A DNA stretch of 64,000 bases from Polytrichum commune (taxonomy: Eukaryota; Streptophyta; Polytrichopsida; Polytrichales; Polytrichaceae), in NCBI GenBank assembly GCA_950295325.1, contig OX485804.1, forward strand, positions 54,746,001 through 54,810,000, given 5' to 3'. Shown piece after piece: positions 43,095 to 54,635 of this stretch (the stretch's first letter is position 1; each line of letters opens with the position of its first letter). Below the pieces are notes generated by a model. The model saw only the letters and a list, made by a program, of their open reading frames with translations. It searched no databases and was not told the DNA's origin. Made by a program: the position numbers and the translations under genes.

Positions 43095-45148
43095 TGTGAG
43101 GCCAAACCCCCCACCCTTAAGCGTCCGTAGTCCGAGTAGTGGGTTTGGGCTCACATTCCTCCGCGGTATTGGATTTGGACTTGGATGAGTCCATAGTGCA
43201 AGGTTCACCCTTCAAGTGGTCTTGGATTTAACTGGAATTTCACTTTTAACAACTCAATGTACGATTTCAATACGTATGTGGAGAATGCACAAGTTAACTA
43301 TGTTATTTTAACCTCCTTATGCTCGGGTGCTATTTTGTCTTTGTTTGCTTCTAACGTCCATCCGGCTGCTTTAGCTACACAAGCCCTTAAGGATATCCCT
43401 CTCCTAAATGGAGTCCGTGCCGTTGACTCTATACTACCACTTGAACTATCACTTGTGTATTCCGTATCGCTACTATAAGAGGTCTCACTTGGTGTCTCCA
43501 TACCGTACATAAGCCTTTAAGTATTAAGAAATACTTATGTGACTTATGTCAATCTCTCCCTCGCACCTTTGGTCTTTGCTTCCTTTGTCTTGCCATCGCG
43601 AGAGTGCTCCACATTCTCCCTTAAGTTGTGAACGTGGTTTATTTTTAAAGAGAGGATGCAAGTGTTAAAAAACACTATTCTCTATAGTCAATCTCAAATA
43701 CATTTACTTGTGAAAGCCACACATAACACTAACTAGCATAATGTAACTAACTACTTGTCTATGAGCTAATTAGGTAGGCTATCTACTAAGCTCCTTCATG
43801 AACCCATCTCTTTACTTTCTAATTACATAAACCTAGCTCCTTCATAAACCCAGGTCCTTCATAAACCCAGCTCTTTACTTTCTAACTAAACAAACCCAGC
43901 TCCTTCATAAACCCAGCTCCTTCATGAACCCACAACTTTGTAGTTGTAATCCCCAACTACCTCACTAATTATTCAAGCCCTTAACTAATCTTCCTACCTA
44001 ATTTCCCTAATTCTACTAACAACCCCTTTCTAATCACACAATTCTTCTCTAATCCTAAAATCCTAAAATCCTAGAGAGGAGAGGGGGAGAGAGAATTTCC
44101 TAACTTCACTAAGACTAACTAATCCACACAAGTATATTTTTGCACTCATCACAACATCAAGTGCTCAACTCTTAAACATGGAACTTGCAACCACGTGTAT
44201 TCAAAACATGAACTTTAAGTACCACAAATTGGAATCATGAATTAACTTTAAAATCCTTCACGTCAACACTAATTCTACCAAGAGGTCAAGCCCTCTTCAA
44301 GGCTAACAAGCCTTGGCTCTCAAACTAAAAACTAAGCACACACATGTGCTCCAATATGGCTTCCCACACCCACACTTATAACTCGTGGGGTGCCTTGGAG
44401 CACAAAGGAAAGAGAGGATGAGTGAGGGAAGAATGAGGGATTATATAGTAAGCTTGAGGGGGTGAGCACCCTCAAGGCTCACGATAAGCCCTTGAGATTT
44501 CCTCCTACTTAGTAGGCGCCAATCCTATCTTTTAAGCCTTCCTCCCTCAAATGATCAACAAGGATCCTAATTCGAACATTTAACTAGCCTTGGCTTTCTA
44601 CCTACCACACTTTACCAAACTTGGGATGCTTCAACCCAAACTTAGTCTCCTTCGCTTTCCGCCGCCATAACTTTCTCCCCTTACTTTCCCAAATCGTCGC
44701 TCACCACTTAATTCAAACCACGATGCTTAACTCGTGATTTGATTGGTGCTTTGAGAATTTGCTTATCCTCCACCTTGCATTCTTCCTTGGGCCTTCCCCA
44801 TTAAGTGGCCATGATGAGGTGGTCCACTTGTGCGCTCCATGTGATCCTCCATTCATCCCAATTCGAATGCACTTGCCTCTTGAGTCACTTTGGTTGTCTC
44901 CATCCATTTGTACTAGCCTACTCACTAACTACTCAATCCAAGTTCTCCTTACCTATCCTCATTCACTCAAATCCTTCCGAAGGTAAAAACACAATAACAA
45001 CTCACATCCTAGCCTCTTACAACATGGTGCTTCTAAGACTAACATTTCACTCTTTTTATATTTTTGTGAAGTAACATGCTACTTCAAAGTGCATCAACTA
45101 ACGTTTCAAGGGTCTAAGACTAAATGTGGGCACCCTTTTGGGCTCACA
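43095..45148 (-). repeat. 3' LTR of element 2 (with 335-bp segment, 3'-type)
   Basis: 2054 bp. Carries the segment at 43232-43566 and the T6, CGTTCAC and AAGGGAG states also seen in the 3' LTR of element 1. About 108 bp of the minisatellite are missing compared with the 5' LTR, between copies of CCTTCATAAACCCAG, a typical slippage or recombination loss. Confidence 0.9.
43232..43566 (-). other. 335-bp GT...AG segment with small ORF (element 2 3' LTR)
   Basis: Minus-strand copy with the same borders as 16902-17236 and the same 70-residue frame (43510-43298). The corresponding 5' LTR lacks it, with the empty junction at 52495/52496. Confidence 0.8.
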
Positions 45149-45209
45149 TAATTGGCGACCATCGAGGGATGAATCCAAACATCTCTTGCTCCAAGGGTAA
45201 GTTGCCTAG

Positions 45210-48200
45210 TCAAGCTCGGTACTCCTTACATCTACTTCCCGATGTACGGGTAGGAAAGAGCTCACCATTCAATGTTTCCAATTGAATTGAATTATTAGGA
45301 AAGACCTCATAGACAAGGTAAGGTCCTAACCATACCGCATTGAATTTCGCCGGAAATTCAAGCTTTCGTGCGTCTTGAATCATGACCATCATTCCCGGTG
45401 TTAGGGCCCTTCTCTTATGTCGTTTGTCGAAAGTAATCTTTCTCCTTCTTTGGATTGCCTCAATATGTTGAGCCGCCATTCTCCTCCCTTCGTCAAGTGC
45501 TTCCAAATCGGTTAGTCGATTTCGTAAGGATTGACTTTCGGTAAGTCTCGTACTCACGGCCACCCTAAGTGACTCGACTTCATATTCGATTGGTAGTGTC
45601 GCTTCAAGACCATAGACTAAGGAAAATGGTGTAGCACGCGTAGTTACCTTATAGGTTGTACGGTATGCCCAAAGTGCCGCCGTTAGTTTCGTATCCCAAT
45701 CCCGCTTCGAGTCTATAACCGTCTTGCGTAGTATACTCACCAAAATTCCGTTAACCCTTTCCGTTTGTCCATTGGTTTGTGGGTGGTAGGGAGTAGTCTT
45801 CCGGTGATCAATTTTAAATTTCTCTGTCATCTCTCGAATCAAGTCATTCAAAAAGTGAGTACCCCTATCGCTTACTAGGATCTTCGGCACCCCGAACCGC
45901 GAAATTATGTTTTCGTACATAAATGTTGCCGCGTGTTCCGCCGTGTCGGTCTTCACCGCTTTGGCTTCCGCCCACTTGGTGAGGTACTCGGTTGCCACCA
46001 CAATATATTTCATTCCTTTTGAAGATTGGGGATGGACCTCACCCACATAGTCGATGCCCCATTTTTCGAAAGGAATTAAGGGTAATGATACATGTAAAGG
46101 CATCTCCATTCTAAGGTCGTCTCGGGCATACCGTTGGCAAGCGTCGCATTTCCTTACATAGTCATGGGCGTCCTTAAATAGTGTAGGCCAAAAGTAGCCC
46201 GCTCTAAGTATTTTTTGCCCGGTGAGTTGACCCGAGAAGTGACCGCCGCAAGCGCTATCGTGGCAAGCGATTAAAATCGCTTCAACCTCCGTTTTTGACA
46301 CGCATCGTCGTAAAATACCATCGGACCCCCTTCTAAACAACCTATGGCCCACTACAACAAATTGCCTACTATTTACCCTCACCTTCCTTCTCTCTTCTTT
46401 TGTCCACTCTTTGGGCAACTTGTGGGTTGTTAGAAATTCCACTATGCCCGCATACCACTCCGGTGTAGAAGTGACCACAAAGAGGCTATCATCTACTAAC
46501 ATATCATTTACCGGATTTTTTCCTATCTCCTCCGACAACCTAGACAAGTGGTCCGCTTGTAAATGCATACGACCCGGTTTATATTCCACCGTGTAGTCGA
46601 ATTCTTCTAATAACAAAACCCACCTAGCTAACCTACCACTTAACTCCGCCTTGTTAATTAGATACTTGATAGCCATGTGGTCAACAAAAAATACAACCGG
46701 GTTGCACATGAGGTAATGCCTAAACTTTTTAACGGAAAACACCATGGCTAGGCACTCCCTCTCCGTTGTAGAGTAGTTTCTTTCGGCGGGGGTCAATTGC
46801 TTACTCGCATAAGCTATAGGTTGATCCTTCTCTTTTTCTCCCGTTGCTTGACAAAGCGCACTCCCTATTGCCACATTACTAGCATCACAATAGACGTGAA
46901 AAGGTTTACCCCAATTGGGTGGTATCAACACCGGATAGGTGCTCAACCTATCCCGCAATTCCTCAAAGGCTTTTTGACAAGCATCCGTCCACTCGAATTT
47001 GACATCCTTTTTGAGCAAATGGGTAATGGGCACCGCTATCTTTGAAAAATTAGGAATAAGTTCCCGGTACCATCCCACATGTCCTAACAACTTAGAGATC
47101 CCCTTGGAATTGGTTGGAGTTGCCAAGTCGCTTATGGCCGCAATCTTATCCGGATCGGGTTCTCTACCTTTCTCACTAACAACATAACCCAACAACACTC
47201 CCTTATTCACTCCCAAAAATGTCTTATCCGGGTTCAATGCTAACCTCATCTTCCTACACCTAACCAATGCCTCCCTAACACAATGTAGGTGATCATCCAC
47301 ATTACTTTGTGTGCTAAAATCGTCCACAAAGACGGTCATGGATTTGAACAACAAGTCGGTGAAGATATACATTACTAATCGTTGGAAAGTAGCCGGGGCA
47401 TTACATAACCCAAATGGCATCACTACCCACACAAAAGTACCCCAAGGTGTAGTAAAAGCCGTTTTATGGATATCTTGGAGGGCTATGGAAATTTGATTAT
47501 AACCCGCATACCCATCCATAAAGGTATATCGCGAATGACCTCCAACCTCCTCAAGCAACAAGGTGATAAAAGGTAAGGGGAAGTGATCCTTTTGTGTGCA
47601 CGAATTCAATTTCCTATAGTCGACACAAACCCTTAATTTCCCATTTTTTTTCTTTACTAAGACCATAGGAGAAACCCAATCCGTGATTTCCACCGGCTTG
47701 ATAAACCCGGCCTTCAATAACCTTTCCAATTCCGCTTTCACCAACAATTGCAATTGAGGATTCATCCTCCTCTCCTTTTGTCTAATTGGCCTCGCCCCCG
47801 GAATTAAAGGAATCCGGTGCTCTACCATTTCCCTAGGAATTCCCTTAAGCTCATCGTAGGACCATGCAAAAGTATCACTAAACTCATCCACCAAATTGCT
47901 ATACTCCCTAACCTCTTTCTCCCCCAATTTGGAGCCCATCTTCATTTGTCGGGTTTTTCCATTCTTTAATTTCACATCCACGTACCGCCAATCCGCTTCC
48001 GACACATGTGCTTGTTCCTCTTTGTTCCGATACCAATCGGAAGGCACATTGGGGTAATCTTTCACATCTTGACCTACAACTATCCCCGTAGACGTGGTCT
48101 TGAAATGTAAAGGCTCCTCCAATTTCGATGACTCAATAATCACATCCTCCTCTTGAGTCCCATCTACATGAATTAAACTAACCTCACCCTCTTCCACGTC

Positions 48201-51200
48201 ATCTACCCAAGGTGTTAACCCACCGCTAACCCACTCTTCCTCGGTGAGCACCTCACATGGCTCCAACAATGAGCCCTCTCCTAAACTAACACTAGGAAAT
48301 TCACTCCCTAAGCCTACTTGGTGAAATGTAACCATTACATCAACCTCGGACTCGGGGTACTCCCTTAGCCATTGGGCATAATCCCCATTATCCCCATAAT
48401 TGTAAAAATTAGGACCTAGACTTCCCGAGCCCGAATCTATAACAACCCTTTGACCTTCGGGATGGACGACTCCCACCAATGCCTTGCCAATCTCATTCTC
48501 GTTTAAGTCATCAATTTCCTTCTCCAATGGCAAATACATCTCCTTCTTCATCCATCCTTCTAATGAACCAATGGACACTATGACCCTATTACCCTCCGGA
48601 CCATAAGTGATGGATGGTTTAGGTCCACCCCAATTGACCATAGCATTCGCCATCCGCAACCAAGGCCTACCTAGCAAAATGGGGAAGGTGTCCTTGTTGG
48701 AGTGCATTTTAATGACATGGAAGGTGACCAAGTACTCCTCACCTCCCGTAGTCATTCTACAATCCTTGATCATCCCCAAAGGCGTAGTCGAACTTTGATT
48801 TGCCATATTTATGACCAAAGGTGAAGGCCCCGTGAGTCCAAGTCCCAATTTTTTCATAGTATCCTCCGGTAGTATATTTAGACTACTCCCTCCGTCGACT
48901 AGCACATTAGGAACCACCTTATCTACTATAACAACTTCTATTTCTATAGCTTTCACGTCTCTTCCACCTTGTGATTGGATCCTAGCGGCTATTTTAGCTT
49001 TCACCTTCCTCATCCTCTTGTGTACCGGCATTCCCTCCTTTAATGTTTTCCTTGCCGTGGGTGAAATTTCCAATAGTTGGCCGAAAGTAATATCCGCCTT
49101 GAGTGTACTAAGGTCCGCCCACAAGTCGTACCCGGTAGATCTTTCCACCTTAGAATTACCCACTACGTCGAATTCGTCTACGGGAACCCCCGGTCCTTCC
49201 CATTCACCCACATCGCTATTATCCAAGTCATGTACCGCATTAGTCCTCTCCCTATCTTGTAAAATTATATTTTCCCTCTCCACATCCTTAGTAGCTCTTC
49301 TAGCTACCCTATCCAACTCGGAGAGATTAATCTCTTCATCCGAAGAGTAATTTCCTTGCTCTCCTATTCCTACCTCCAACGGGGCATCCCCTCTCCTAGC
49401 CCTAGTAGTTACCGCTAGTGCAGGTGCTTCTTCAACCACACCCTTACCCTTCACTAACTCATATGTAATAGCATTGGTGTGAGGAGGCCATTGACTTTGC
49501 TCCTCTCCAATTCTCGTTGGGAGAGGAAGCATGTCATCACATGTGGCCTCCAACACTCCATCCATGAACCTAACATCTTGGGAGTTAGATGGTCCCGGAT
49601 CCGTTGGAGGCGCTTGTCTCCCGTTACTACCATTAGGTGGAACTCCTTGTCTATTTTGTATTGGAATGTAACCGGTTGTAGTTTGCAAGCCCGCCGGTGG
49701 ATGAAAAGTTTGCCTAGCATTACTATGGTCATAGTATAAGTTAGGTGGCCTAAGTTCATTGGCCGGTACTCCTTGTGGCCTAGCACCTCGCATATTATCC
49801 CTTGCTTGTTGTTGTGGATTAGCCACCGGGTAAGGGACATTAATTATTTTGTCCGGTTGGCGACACGTATCCGAGGGATGACTTCCTCCACAATTGCTAC
49901 AATTAAACTCTTGACCTTCGGACCAACATTGTCCTTGAGCGTGCCACCTTCCACAAAAGGGATGAAATTCCTTCTTCTCTAAATTTTGGCCACCTTGCCC
50001 TCTAGGTTGTGGTCCTCTATTGCTTCCATTTCCATAGTGAGGTGGCGCTTGACCTCGTTGATTTTGTTGAGGTGGGTTACCGTTTCCTCTTTGGTCACGG
50101 TTTTGTCCACTTCTACAAAATTGACGCGTGTGGCCCGGTTGGCCACATTGGACACACCATAATCCGGAAGAATGCCTACCCGACTCAACCGGGGGTGGAG
50201 GCCCCGGTTGTTGACTCCGGATCATTAATGACATTTGATCCGTGAGGCTTTGCATTTGTTTTATCATAGCCTCTTGGAATCCTAGTTGGCTAGCACCTAG
50301 TCTTCTCTCAACCTCCTCCAAGTGTGGATCCGTTCTAGGGGCCGGTAGTGCCAAAAGAGGTGCCGGTTCCCTAACCGCTAAAGGTCGGGGACCGGTGTCC
50401 ACAATGGCATATGGAATTTGGTTCTCATACTTAGCGGGTTCTACCGCTACCACCCTAGGGCGTATGGGGATGAATTGTGGGATCAATTCATCCTCCCTTC
50501 TCCATAGCCTTTCGTGATCTTTATCCAAGTTTTCAATATCTCTAGCCGCACGCTTGGCATCCGCCAAGATCAAGGGATTCCTTTCTAGAACACCCCTAAT
50601 AGTTCCGGACTTAAAAAACCCTTGAATGAAAAATTGCTTTAGCGTGTCGTCGTTGAGCATGGTACCCACAAATCTAGTGCACACTAAATCAAACCTCCTA
50701 ATGTAAGCCGAAATTTCTTCCTCCCTTCCTTGCTTCAATGACGACAATGCCCTTAATGCGGTACTTTGACCCACTTCCGGCCTAAATTCGTTAAGAAACT
50801 CCCTTTGTAATTGTTCCCATCCCCTAAAATGTCCCTCGGCATGATCCCGATACCATTCATAGGCTTCCCCCTCTAGAGTGGTAGGAAACCACACTAACCA
50901 ATAACCCGGGTCGGTTATGAGGAAGCTAGCCAACCGTTCGATATACCGTTCCATGTGCCGAGAGGGGTCCTCATCCTTGGTCCCATAAAATTTAGGGAGA
51001 TGAGATGGCATATCCATCGCCGCTAAATTTTGTGGAACCACAATTGGTAGGCCTATTGGCCTAACCAATGGGTCTATTGGAGGTATAGGAGGTATGGGCG
51101 GAATTGGGGGTATGGGTGGTGGATCCATCCCCCGTTCCTCGGCCATGGTGACCGGTGAACTATTCAACAATCCCCTATCAACTTCTACCGGGAATTCTTC

Positions 51201-51449
51201 TCTAAGTGTGTAATTTTCCGAAGAAGTTTCACCACTCAATTTGGAGGGAGTGATCTCCTCTTCAAGTTGAGCTCCAAGTTCTAAGGTGTCTAGAATTGAC
51301 CTAGTCCTAGGTTCGACGTTCAAACAACTCTCTATTCTAACATTATCTTGTTCTAATCTATCACTGATTTTAGAGGACCGCCTCTTTCGAGTAGATTTCT
51401 CTAGTCCTACTATCAAACTTGGTTTTTGTGAGCGAGTCCTACCTTGCAT
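45210..51449 (-). CDS. Complete Gag-Pol polyprotein of element 2
   Basis: 2079 codons in one frame from ATG at 51449. Approximate domains: proline-rich PPIPPIPPI (110-125), Gag (150-290), CCHC knuckle CVQCGQPGHTRQFC (431-444) plus two further Cys/His clusters (~490-530), aspartic protease with DGGSS (~852), RT with YRKLN and FVDDF (~1375), RNase H starting with YCDAS (~1515), integrase zinc finger (~1725-1775) and integrase core D-D-E (~1800, 1861, 1897). It ends shortly after a GPYLVYEV block without chromodomain. It makes and matures the particle, copies the RNA and integrates the DNA. Gag and Pol share one frame without stop or shift, so their ratio would need protease control or another mechanism. 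Intact, with no missing catalytic residue seen. Confidence 0.92.
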   Translation of the reverse strand: MQGRTRSQKPSLIVGLEKSTRKRRSSKISDRLEQDNVRIESCLNVEPRTRSILDTLELGAQLEEEITPSKLSGETSSENYTLREEFPVEVDRGLLNSSPVTMAEERGMDPPPIPPIPPIPPIPPIDPLVRPIGLPIVVPQNLAAMDMPSHLPKFYGTKDEDPSRHMERYIERLASFLITDPGYWLVWFPTTLEGEAYEWYRDHAEGHFRGWEQLQREFLNEFRPEVGQSTALRALSSLKQGREEEISAYIRRFDLVCTRFVGTMLNDDTLKQFFIQGFFKSGTIRGVLERNPLILADAKRAARDIENLDKDHERLWRREDELIPQFIPIRPRVVAVEPAKYENQIPYAIVDTGPRPLAVREPAPLLALPAPRTDPHLEEVERRLGASQLGFQEAMIKQMQSLTDQMSLMIRSQQPGPPPPVESGRHSSGLWCVQCGQPGHTRQFCRSGQNRDQRGNGNPPQQNQRGQAPPHYGNGSNRGPQPRGQGGQNLEKKEFHPFCGRWHAQGQCWSEGQEFNCSNCGGSHPSDTCRQPDKIINVPYPVANPQQQARDNMRGARPQGVPANELRPPNLYYDHSNARQTFHPPAGLQTTTGYIPIQNRQGVPPNGSNGRQAPPTDPGPSNSQDVRFMDGVLEATCDDMLPLPTRIGEEQSQWPPHTNAITYELVKGKGVVEEAPALAVTTRARRGDAPLEVGIGEQGNYSSDEEINLSELDRVARRATKDVERENIILQDRERTNAVHDLDNSDVGEWEGPGVPVDEFDVVGNSKVERSTGYDLWADLSTLKADITFGQLLEISPTARKTLKEGMPVHKRMRKVKAKIAARIQSQGGRDVKAIEIEVVIVDKVVPNVLVDGGSSLNILPEDTMKKLGLGLTGPSPLVINMANQSSTTPLGMIKDCRMTTGGEEYLVTFHVIKMHSNKDTFPILLGRPWLRMANAMVNWGGPKPSITYGPEGNRVIVSIGSLEGWMKKEMYLPLEKEIDDLNENEIGKALVGVVHPEGQRVVIDSGSGSLGPNFYNYGDNGDYAQWLREYPESEVDVMVTFHQVGLGSEFPSVSLGEGSLLEPCEVLTEEEWVSGGLTPWVDDVEEGEVSLIHVDGTQEEDVIIESSKLEEPLHFKTTSTGIVVGQDVKDYPNVPSDWYRNKEEQAHVSEADWRYVDVKLKNGKTRQMKMGSKLGEKEVREYSNLVDEFSDTFAWSYDELKGIPREMVEHRIPLIPGARPIRQKERRMNPQLQLLVKAELERLLKAGFIKPVEITDWVSPMVLVKKKNGKLRVCVDYRKLNSCTQKDHFPLPFITLLLEEVGGHSRYTFMDGYAGYNQISIALQDIHKTAFTTPWGTFVWVVMPFGLCNAPATFQRLVMYIFTDLLFKSMTVFVDDFSTQSNVDDHLHCVREALVRCRKMRLALNPDKTFLGVNKGVLLGYVVSEKGREPDPDKIAAISDLATPTNSKGISKLLGHVGWYRELIPNFSKIAVPITHLLKKDVKFEWTDACQKAFEELRDRLSTYPVLIPPNWGKPFHVYCDASNVAIGSALCQATGEKEKDQPIAYASKQLTPAERNYSTTERECLAMVFSVKKFRHYLMCNPVVFFVDHMAIKYLINKAELSGRLARWVLLLEEFDYTVEYKPGRMHLQADHLSRLSEEIGKNPVNDMLVDDSLFVVTSTPEWYAGIVEFLTTHKLPKEWTKEERRKVRVNSRQFVVVGHRLFRRGSDGILRRCVSKTEVEAILIACHDSACGGHFSGQLTGQKILRAGYFWPTLFKDAHDYVRKCDACQRYARDDLRMEMPLHVSLPLIPFEKWGIDYVGEVHPQSSKGMKYIVVATEYLTKWAEAKAVKTDTAEHAATFMYENIISRFGVPKILVSDRGTHFLNDLIREMTEKFKIDHRKTTPYHPQTNGQTERVNGILVSILRKTVIDSKRDWDTKLTAALWAYRTTYKVTTRATPFSLVYGLEATLPIEYEVESLRVAVSTRLTESQSLRNRLTDLEALDEGRRMAAQHIEAIQRRRKITFDKRHKRRALTPGMMVMIQDARKLEFPAKFNAVWLGPYLVYEVFPNNSIQLETLNGELFPTRTSGSRCKEYRA

Positions 51450-52336
51450 TCCATAAGAATCGATCGACCCTCACTTGACCACACATAATCCTAGCAATTC
51501 CCCTCTTAATATTTTCACTTGTCTTGGTGTGGTTATAATTTTTTTAGGAGGTGAGGAAAAGAACCTGCAAGCCCACTTAGGTGAAAGAATCCCAATAGGG
51601 GATAGGCATGTTCATGTTAATTTTTTGGTTAAGTCGGAGCATCACCTCCGCACCTTCCCGCAAATTAACACTCACCACAATACCGATTGTGAGGGGGTGA
51701 CCTTCCGAGTAGACTATGTTAAAAGTCGAGGCTTCACCCTTCAACTTCTCACACCATCCACAATTTGGGAATTACCCTCTACAACGGATAACAACAATCA
51801 CGAGTACAAAAGGCATTCCTTAATTAGTTAATGAGTTCACTTTGAAGAAATAAACATACCTTGAGCAATCGCATCCCCCTGTGAGTTAGCACTCCCCTCA
51901 ATCGTGACTCAATGTAACAACACCATAAACTTTGTGAAATATTAATTTAATCTAGAGCATGAAATGACAACTCCCAAAACTTTGAGACTCACCCCGAGGT
52001 GAGTGTCAAAGTTCAATGTCCTAAGGTGAATTTACCCTCTAATGTTTTAATGAGCTACTCGGTTATAGGTTCCTTTTAAGTTCTTAGCAAATCCCCAAAA
52101 AGGTTGAGGACGTACCTTCGCCGCGCTCCTTCCTCAAAAATGAATTTGCGTAATTGACAATGCAATTCATTCCAAGGAATAGTTGAAATACAATGAATTC
52201 AAATGTAACCCAAAGAGAGAATACTTACCGAGTTTCGGGTGCTCCTTCCCTTCTCTCAAGTTTGTGTCTCCAATTTTTTCTAGTTGCCTCCAAGTCTCCT
52301 AGTCGCCTCCAAGTCTTGTAACTACCTTCCGCTTCG
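51450..52336 (-). other. Element 2 leader between PBS and gag
   Basis: Same as the element 1 leader; no sense-strand gene. The 118-codon frame on the opposite strand (51475-51831) is treated as chance. Confidence 0.6.
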
Positions 52337-52354
52337 CTCCCGGCGGACGCACCA
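52337..52354 (-). promoter_or_regulatory. Primer-binding site of element 2
   Basis: Complement reads TGGTGCGTCCGCCGGGAG, four bases from the 5' LTR end, identical to 8003-8020. Confidence 0.7.
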
Positions 52355-52358
52355 ATTA

Positions 52359-54187
52359 TGTGAGGCCAAACCCCCCACCCTTAAGCGTCCGTAGTCCGAG
52401 TAGTGGGTTTGGGCTCACATTCCTCCGCGGTATTGGATTTGGACTTGGATGAGTCCATAGTGCAAGGTTCACCCTTCAAGTGGTCTTGGATTTAACTTTG
52501 GTCTTTGCTTCCTTTGTCTTGCCATCGCGAGAGTGCTCCACATTCTCCATTAAGTTGTGCACGTGGTTTATTTTTAAAGAGAGGATGCAAGTGTTAAAAA
52601 AAACACTATTCTCTATAGTCAATCTCAAATACATTTACTTGTGAAAGCCACCATAACACTAACTAGCATAATGTAACTAACTACTTGTCTATGAGCTAAT
52701 TAGGTAGGCTATCTACTAAACTCCTTCATGAACCCATCTCTTTACTTTCTAATTACATAAACCTAGCTCCTTCATAAACCCAGCTCCTTCATAAACCCAG
52801 CTTCTTAGCTTCTAACTAAACAAACCCAGCTCCTTCATAAACCCAGCTCCTTCATGAACCCAGCTCCTTAGCTTCTAACTAAACAAACCCAGGTCCTTCA
52901 TAAACCCAGCTCTTTACTTTCTAACTAAACAAACCCAGCTCCTTCATAAACCCAGCTCCTTCATGAACCCACAACTTTGTAGTTGTAATCCCCAACTACC
53001 TCACTAATTATTCAAGCCCTTAACTAATCTTCCTACCTAATTTCCCTAATTCTACTAACAACCCCTTTCTAATCACACAATTCTTCTCTAATCCTAAAAT
53101 CCTAAAATCCTAGAGAGGAGAGGGGGAGAGAGAATTTCCTAACTTCACTAAGACTAACTAATCCACACAAGTATATTTTTGCACTCATCACAACATCAAG
53201 TGCTCAACTCTTAAACATGGAACTTGCAACCACGTGTATTCAAAACATGAACTTTAAGTACCACAAATTGGAATCATGAATTAACTTTAAAATCCTTCAC
53301 GTCAACACTAATTCTACCAAGAGGTCAAGCCCTCTTCAAGGCTAACAAGCCTTGGCTCTCAAACTAAAAACTAAGCACACACATGTGCTCCAATATGGCT
53401 TCCCACACCCACACTTATAACTCGTGGGGTGCCTTGGAGCACAAAGGAAAGAGAGGATGAGTGAGGGAAGAATGAGGGATTATATAGTAAGCTTGAGGGG
53501 GTGAGCACCCTCAAGGCTCACGATAAGCCCTTGAGATTTCCTCCTACTTAGTAGGCGCCAATCCTATCTTTTAAGCCTTCCTCCCTCAAATGATCAACAA
53601 GGATCCTAATTCGAACATTTAACTAGCCTTGGCTTTCTACCTACCACACTTTACCAAACTTGGGATGCTTCAACCCAAACTTAGTCTCCTTCGCTTTCCG
53701 CCGCCATAACTTTCTCCCCTTACTTTCCCAAATCGTCGCTCACCACTTAATTCAAACCACGATGCTTAACTCGTGATTTGATTGGTGCTTTGAGAATTTG
53801 CTTATCCTCCACCTTGCATTCTTCCTTGGGCCTTCCCCATTAAGTGGCCATGATGAGGTGGTCCACTTGTGCGCTCCATGTGATCCTCCATTCATCCCAA
53901 TTCGAATGCACTTGCCTCTTGAGTCACTTTGGTTGTCTCCATCCATTTGTACTAGCCTACTCACTAACTACTCAATCCAAGTTCTCCTTACCTATCCTCA
54001 TTCACTCAAATCCTTCCGAAGGTAAAAACACAATAACAACTCACATCCTAGCCTCTTACAACATGGTGCTTCTAAGACTAACATTTCACTCTTTTTATAT
54101 TTTTGTGAAGTAACATGCTACTTCAAAGTGCATCAACTAACGTTTCAAGGGTCTAAGACTAAATGTGGGCACCCTTTTGGGCTCACA
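52359..54187 (-). repeat. 5' LTR of element 2 (segment-less, 5'-type)
   Basis: 1829 bp. Same end states as the 5' LTR of element 1: T8, CGTGCAC, AATGGAG with ATG, and no 335-bp segment (junction 52495/52496). It abuts the internal region directly, unlike in element 1. One site 15 bp from the T-run (gattgaCtatag here, gattgaTtatag in element 1) is instead element-specific and the same in both LTRs of each element. Confidence 0.9.
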
Positions 54188-54192
54188 GTAAT
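54188..54192. repeat. Target-site duplication, right, element 2 (GTAAT)
   Basis: GTAAT directly after the CTCACA end; matches 43090-43094 exactly. Confidence 0.9.
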
Positions 54193-54635
54193 CAATTCTC
54201 TTCAACTCCCCTATCCTCAGAGAGGAGAGAGAAAAAATGTGCCTTCCTCGGCCGCCAAAGCTCCTTGTGTCTTCTGTCGCACTCCGCAAACCTCCTCCTG
54301 CTAGAGAACCAGCTGGACGTACCCCCTGGAACCGTCCCTGGCCTCTGCCGAAGCCTCATCCACAATCGGGGAGGGGTCCTAAAACAAACAACAACCCTGC
54401 ATCTAATTCCCTTGCCTTAAGCCTACAATTCTCCTAACCGTAGTCAACAATTCAATTACTTTTTTATTTTTCCAATAGGTGATCCTAACATTATCCCTTA
54501 ACTTAACTATATCTAACTTTAAAAACTTAAGTCTTTTTCCATTCCCGAATAATTCAAAGCAATCCCTAATCCTAAGTCTTCATAATATTTTAAAGTTAAC
54601 TTCAAATGTGGGCACCATATTGGGCTCACACTCAC

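Larger units (their letters stand above)
43095..54187 (-). mobile_element. Ty3/gypsy LTR retrotransposon, element 2 (11,093 bp, intact pol)
   Basis: Same family as element 1, opposite orientation, nested in solo LTR B. TSD GTAAT at 43090-43094 and 54188-54192. Order on the minus strand: 5' LTR (54187-52359), PBS, leader, one unbroken Gag-Pol frame (51449-45210), 3' LTR (45148-43095). It lacks the captured CACTA fragment of element 1. The internal region is nearly identical to element 1. Because the coding frame is complete and the LTRs are close, this is the best candidate for a recently active copy. Confidence 0.92.
41791..54630 (-). mobile_element. Solo LTR, family B, interrupted by element 2
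   Basis: Two pieces, 41791-43094 and 54193-54630, together about 1.74 kb. Read on the minus strand it starts TGTGAGCCCAATATGG (54630) and ends in GGGGGTTTAGGGCTAACA (41791). CTCAC is duplicated at 41786-41790 and 54631-54635, an exact 5-bp TSD across the whole nest. It has the shared terminal module (CCACCCTTGTGCGTAGTAGT). A diverged relative begins at 63480. The 152-codon frame at 42187-42645 inside it has no recognised domain. Confidence 0.85.
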
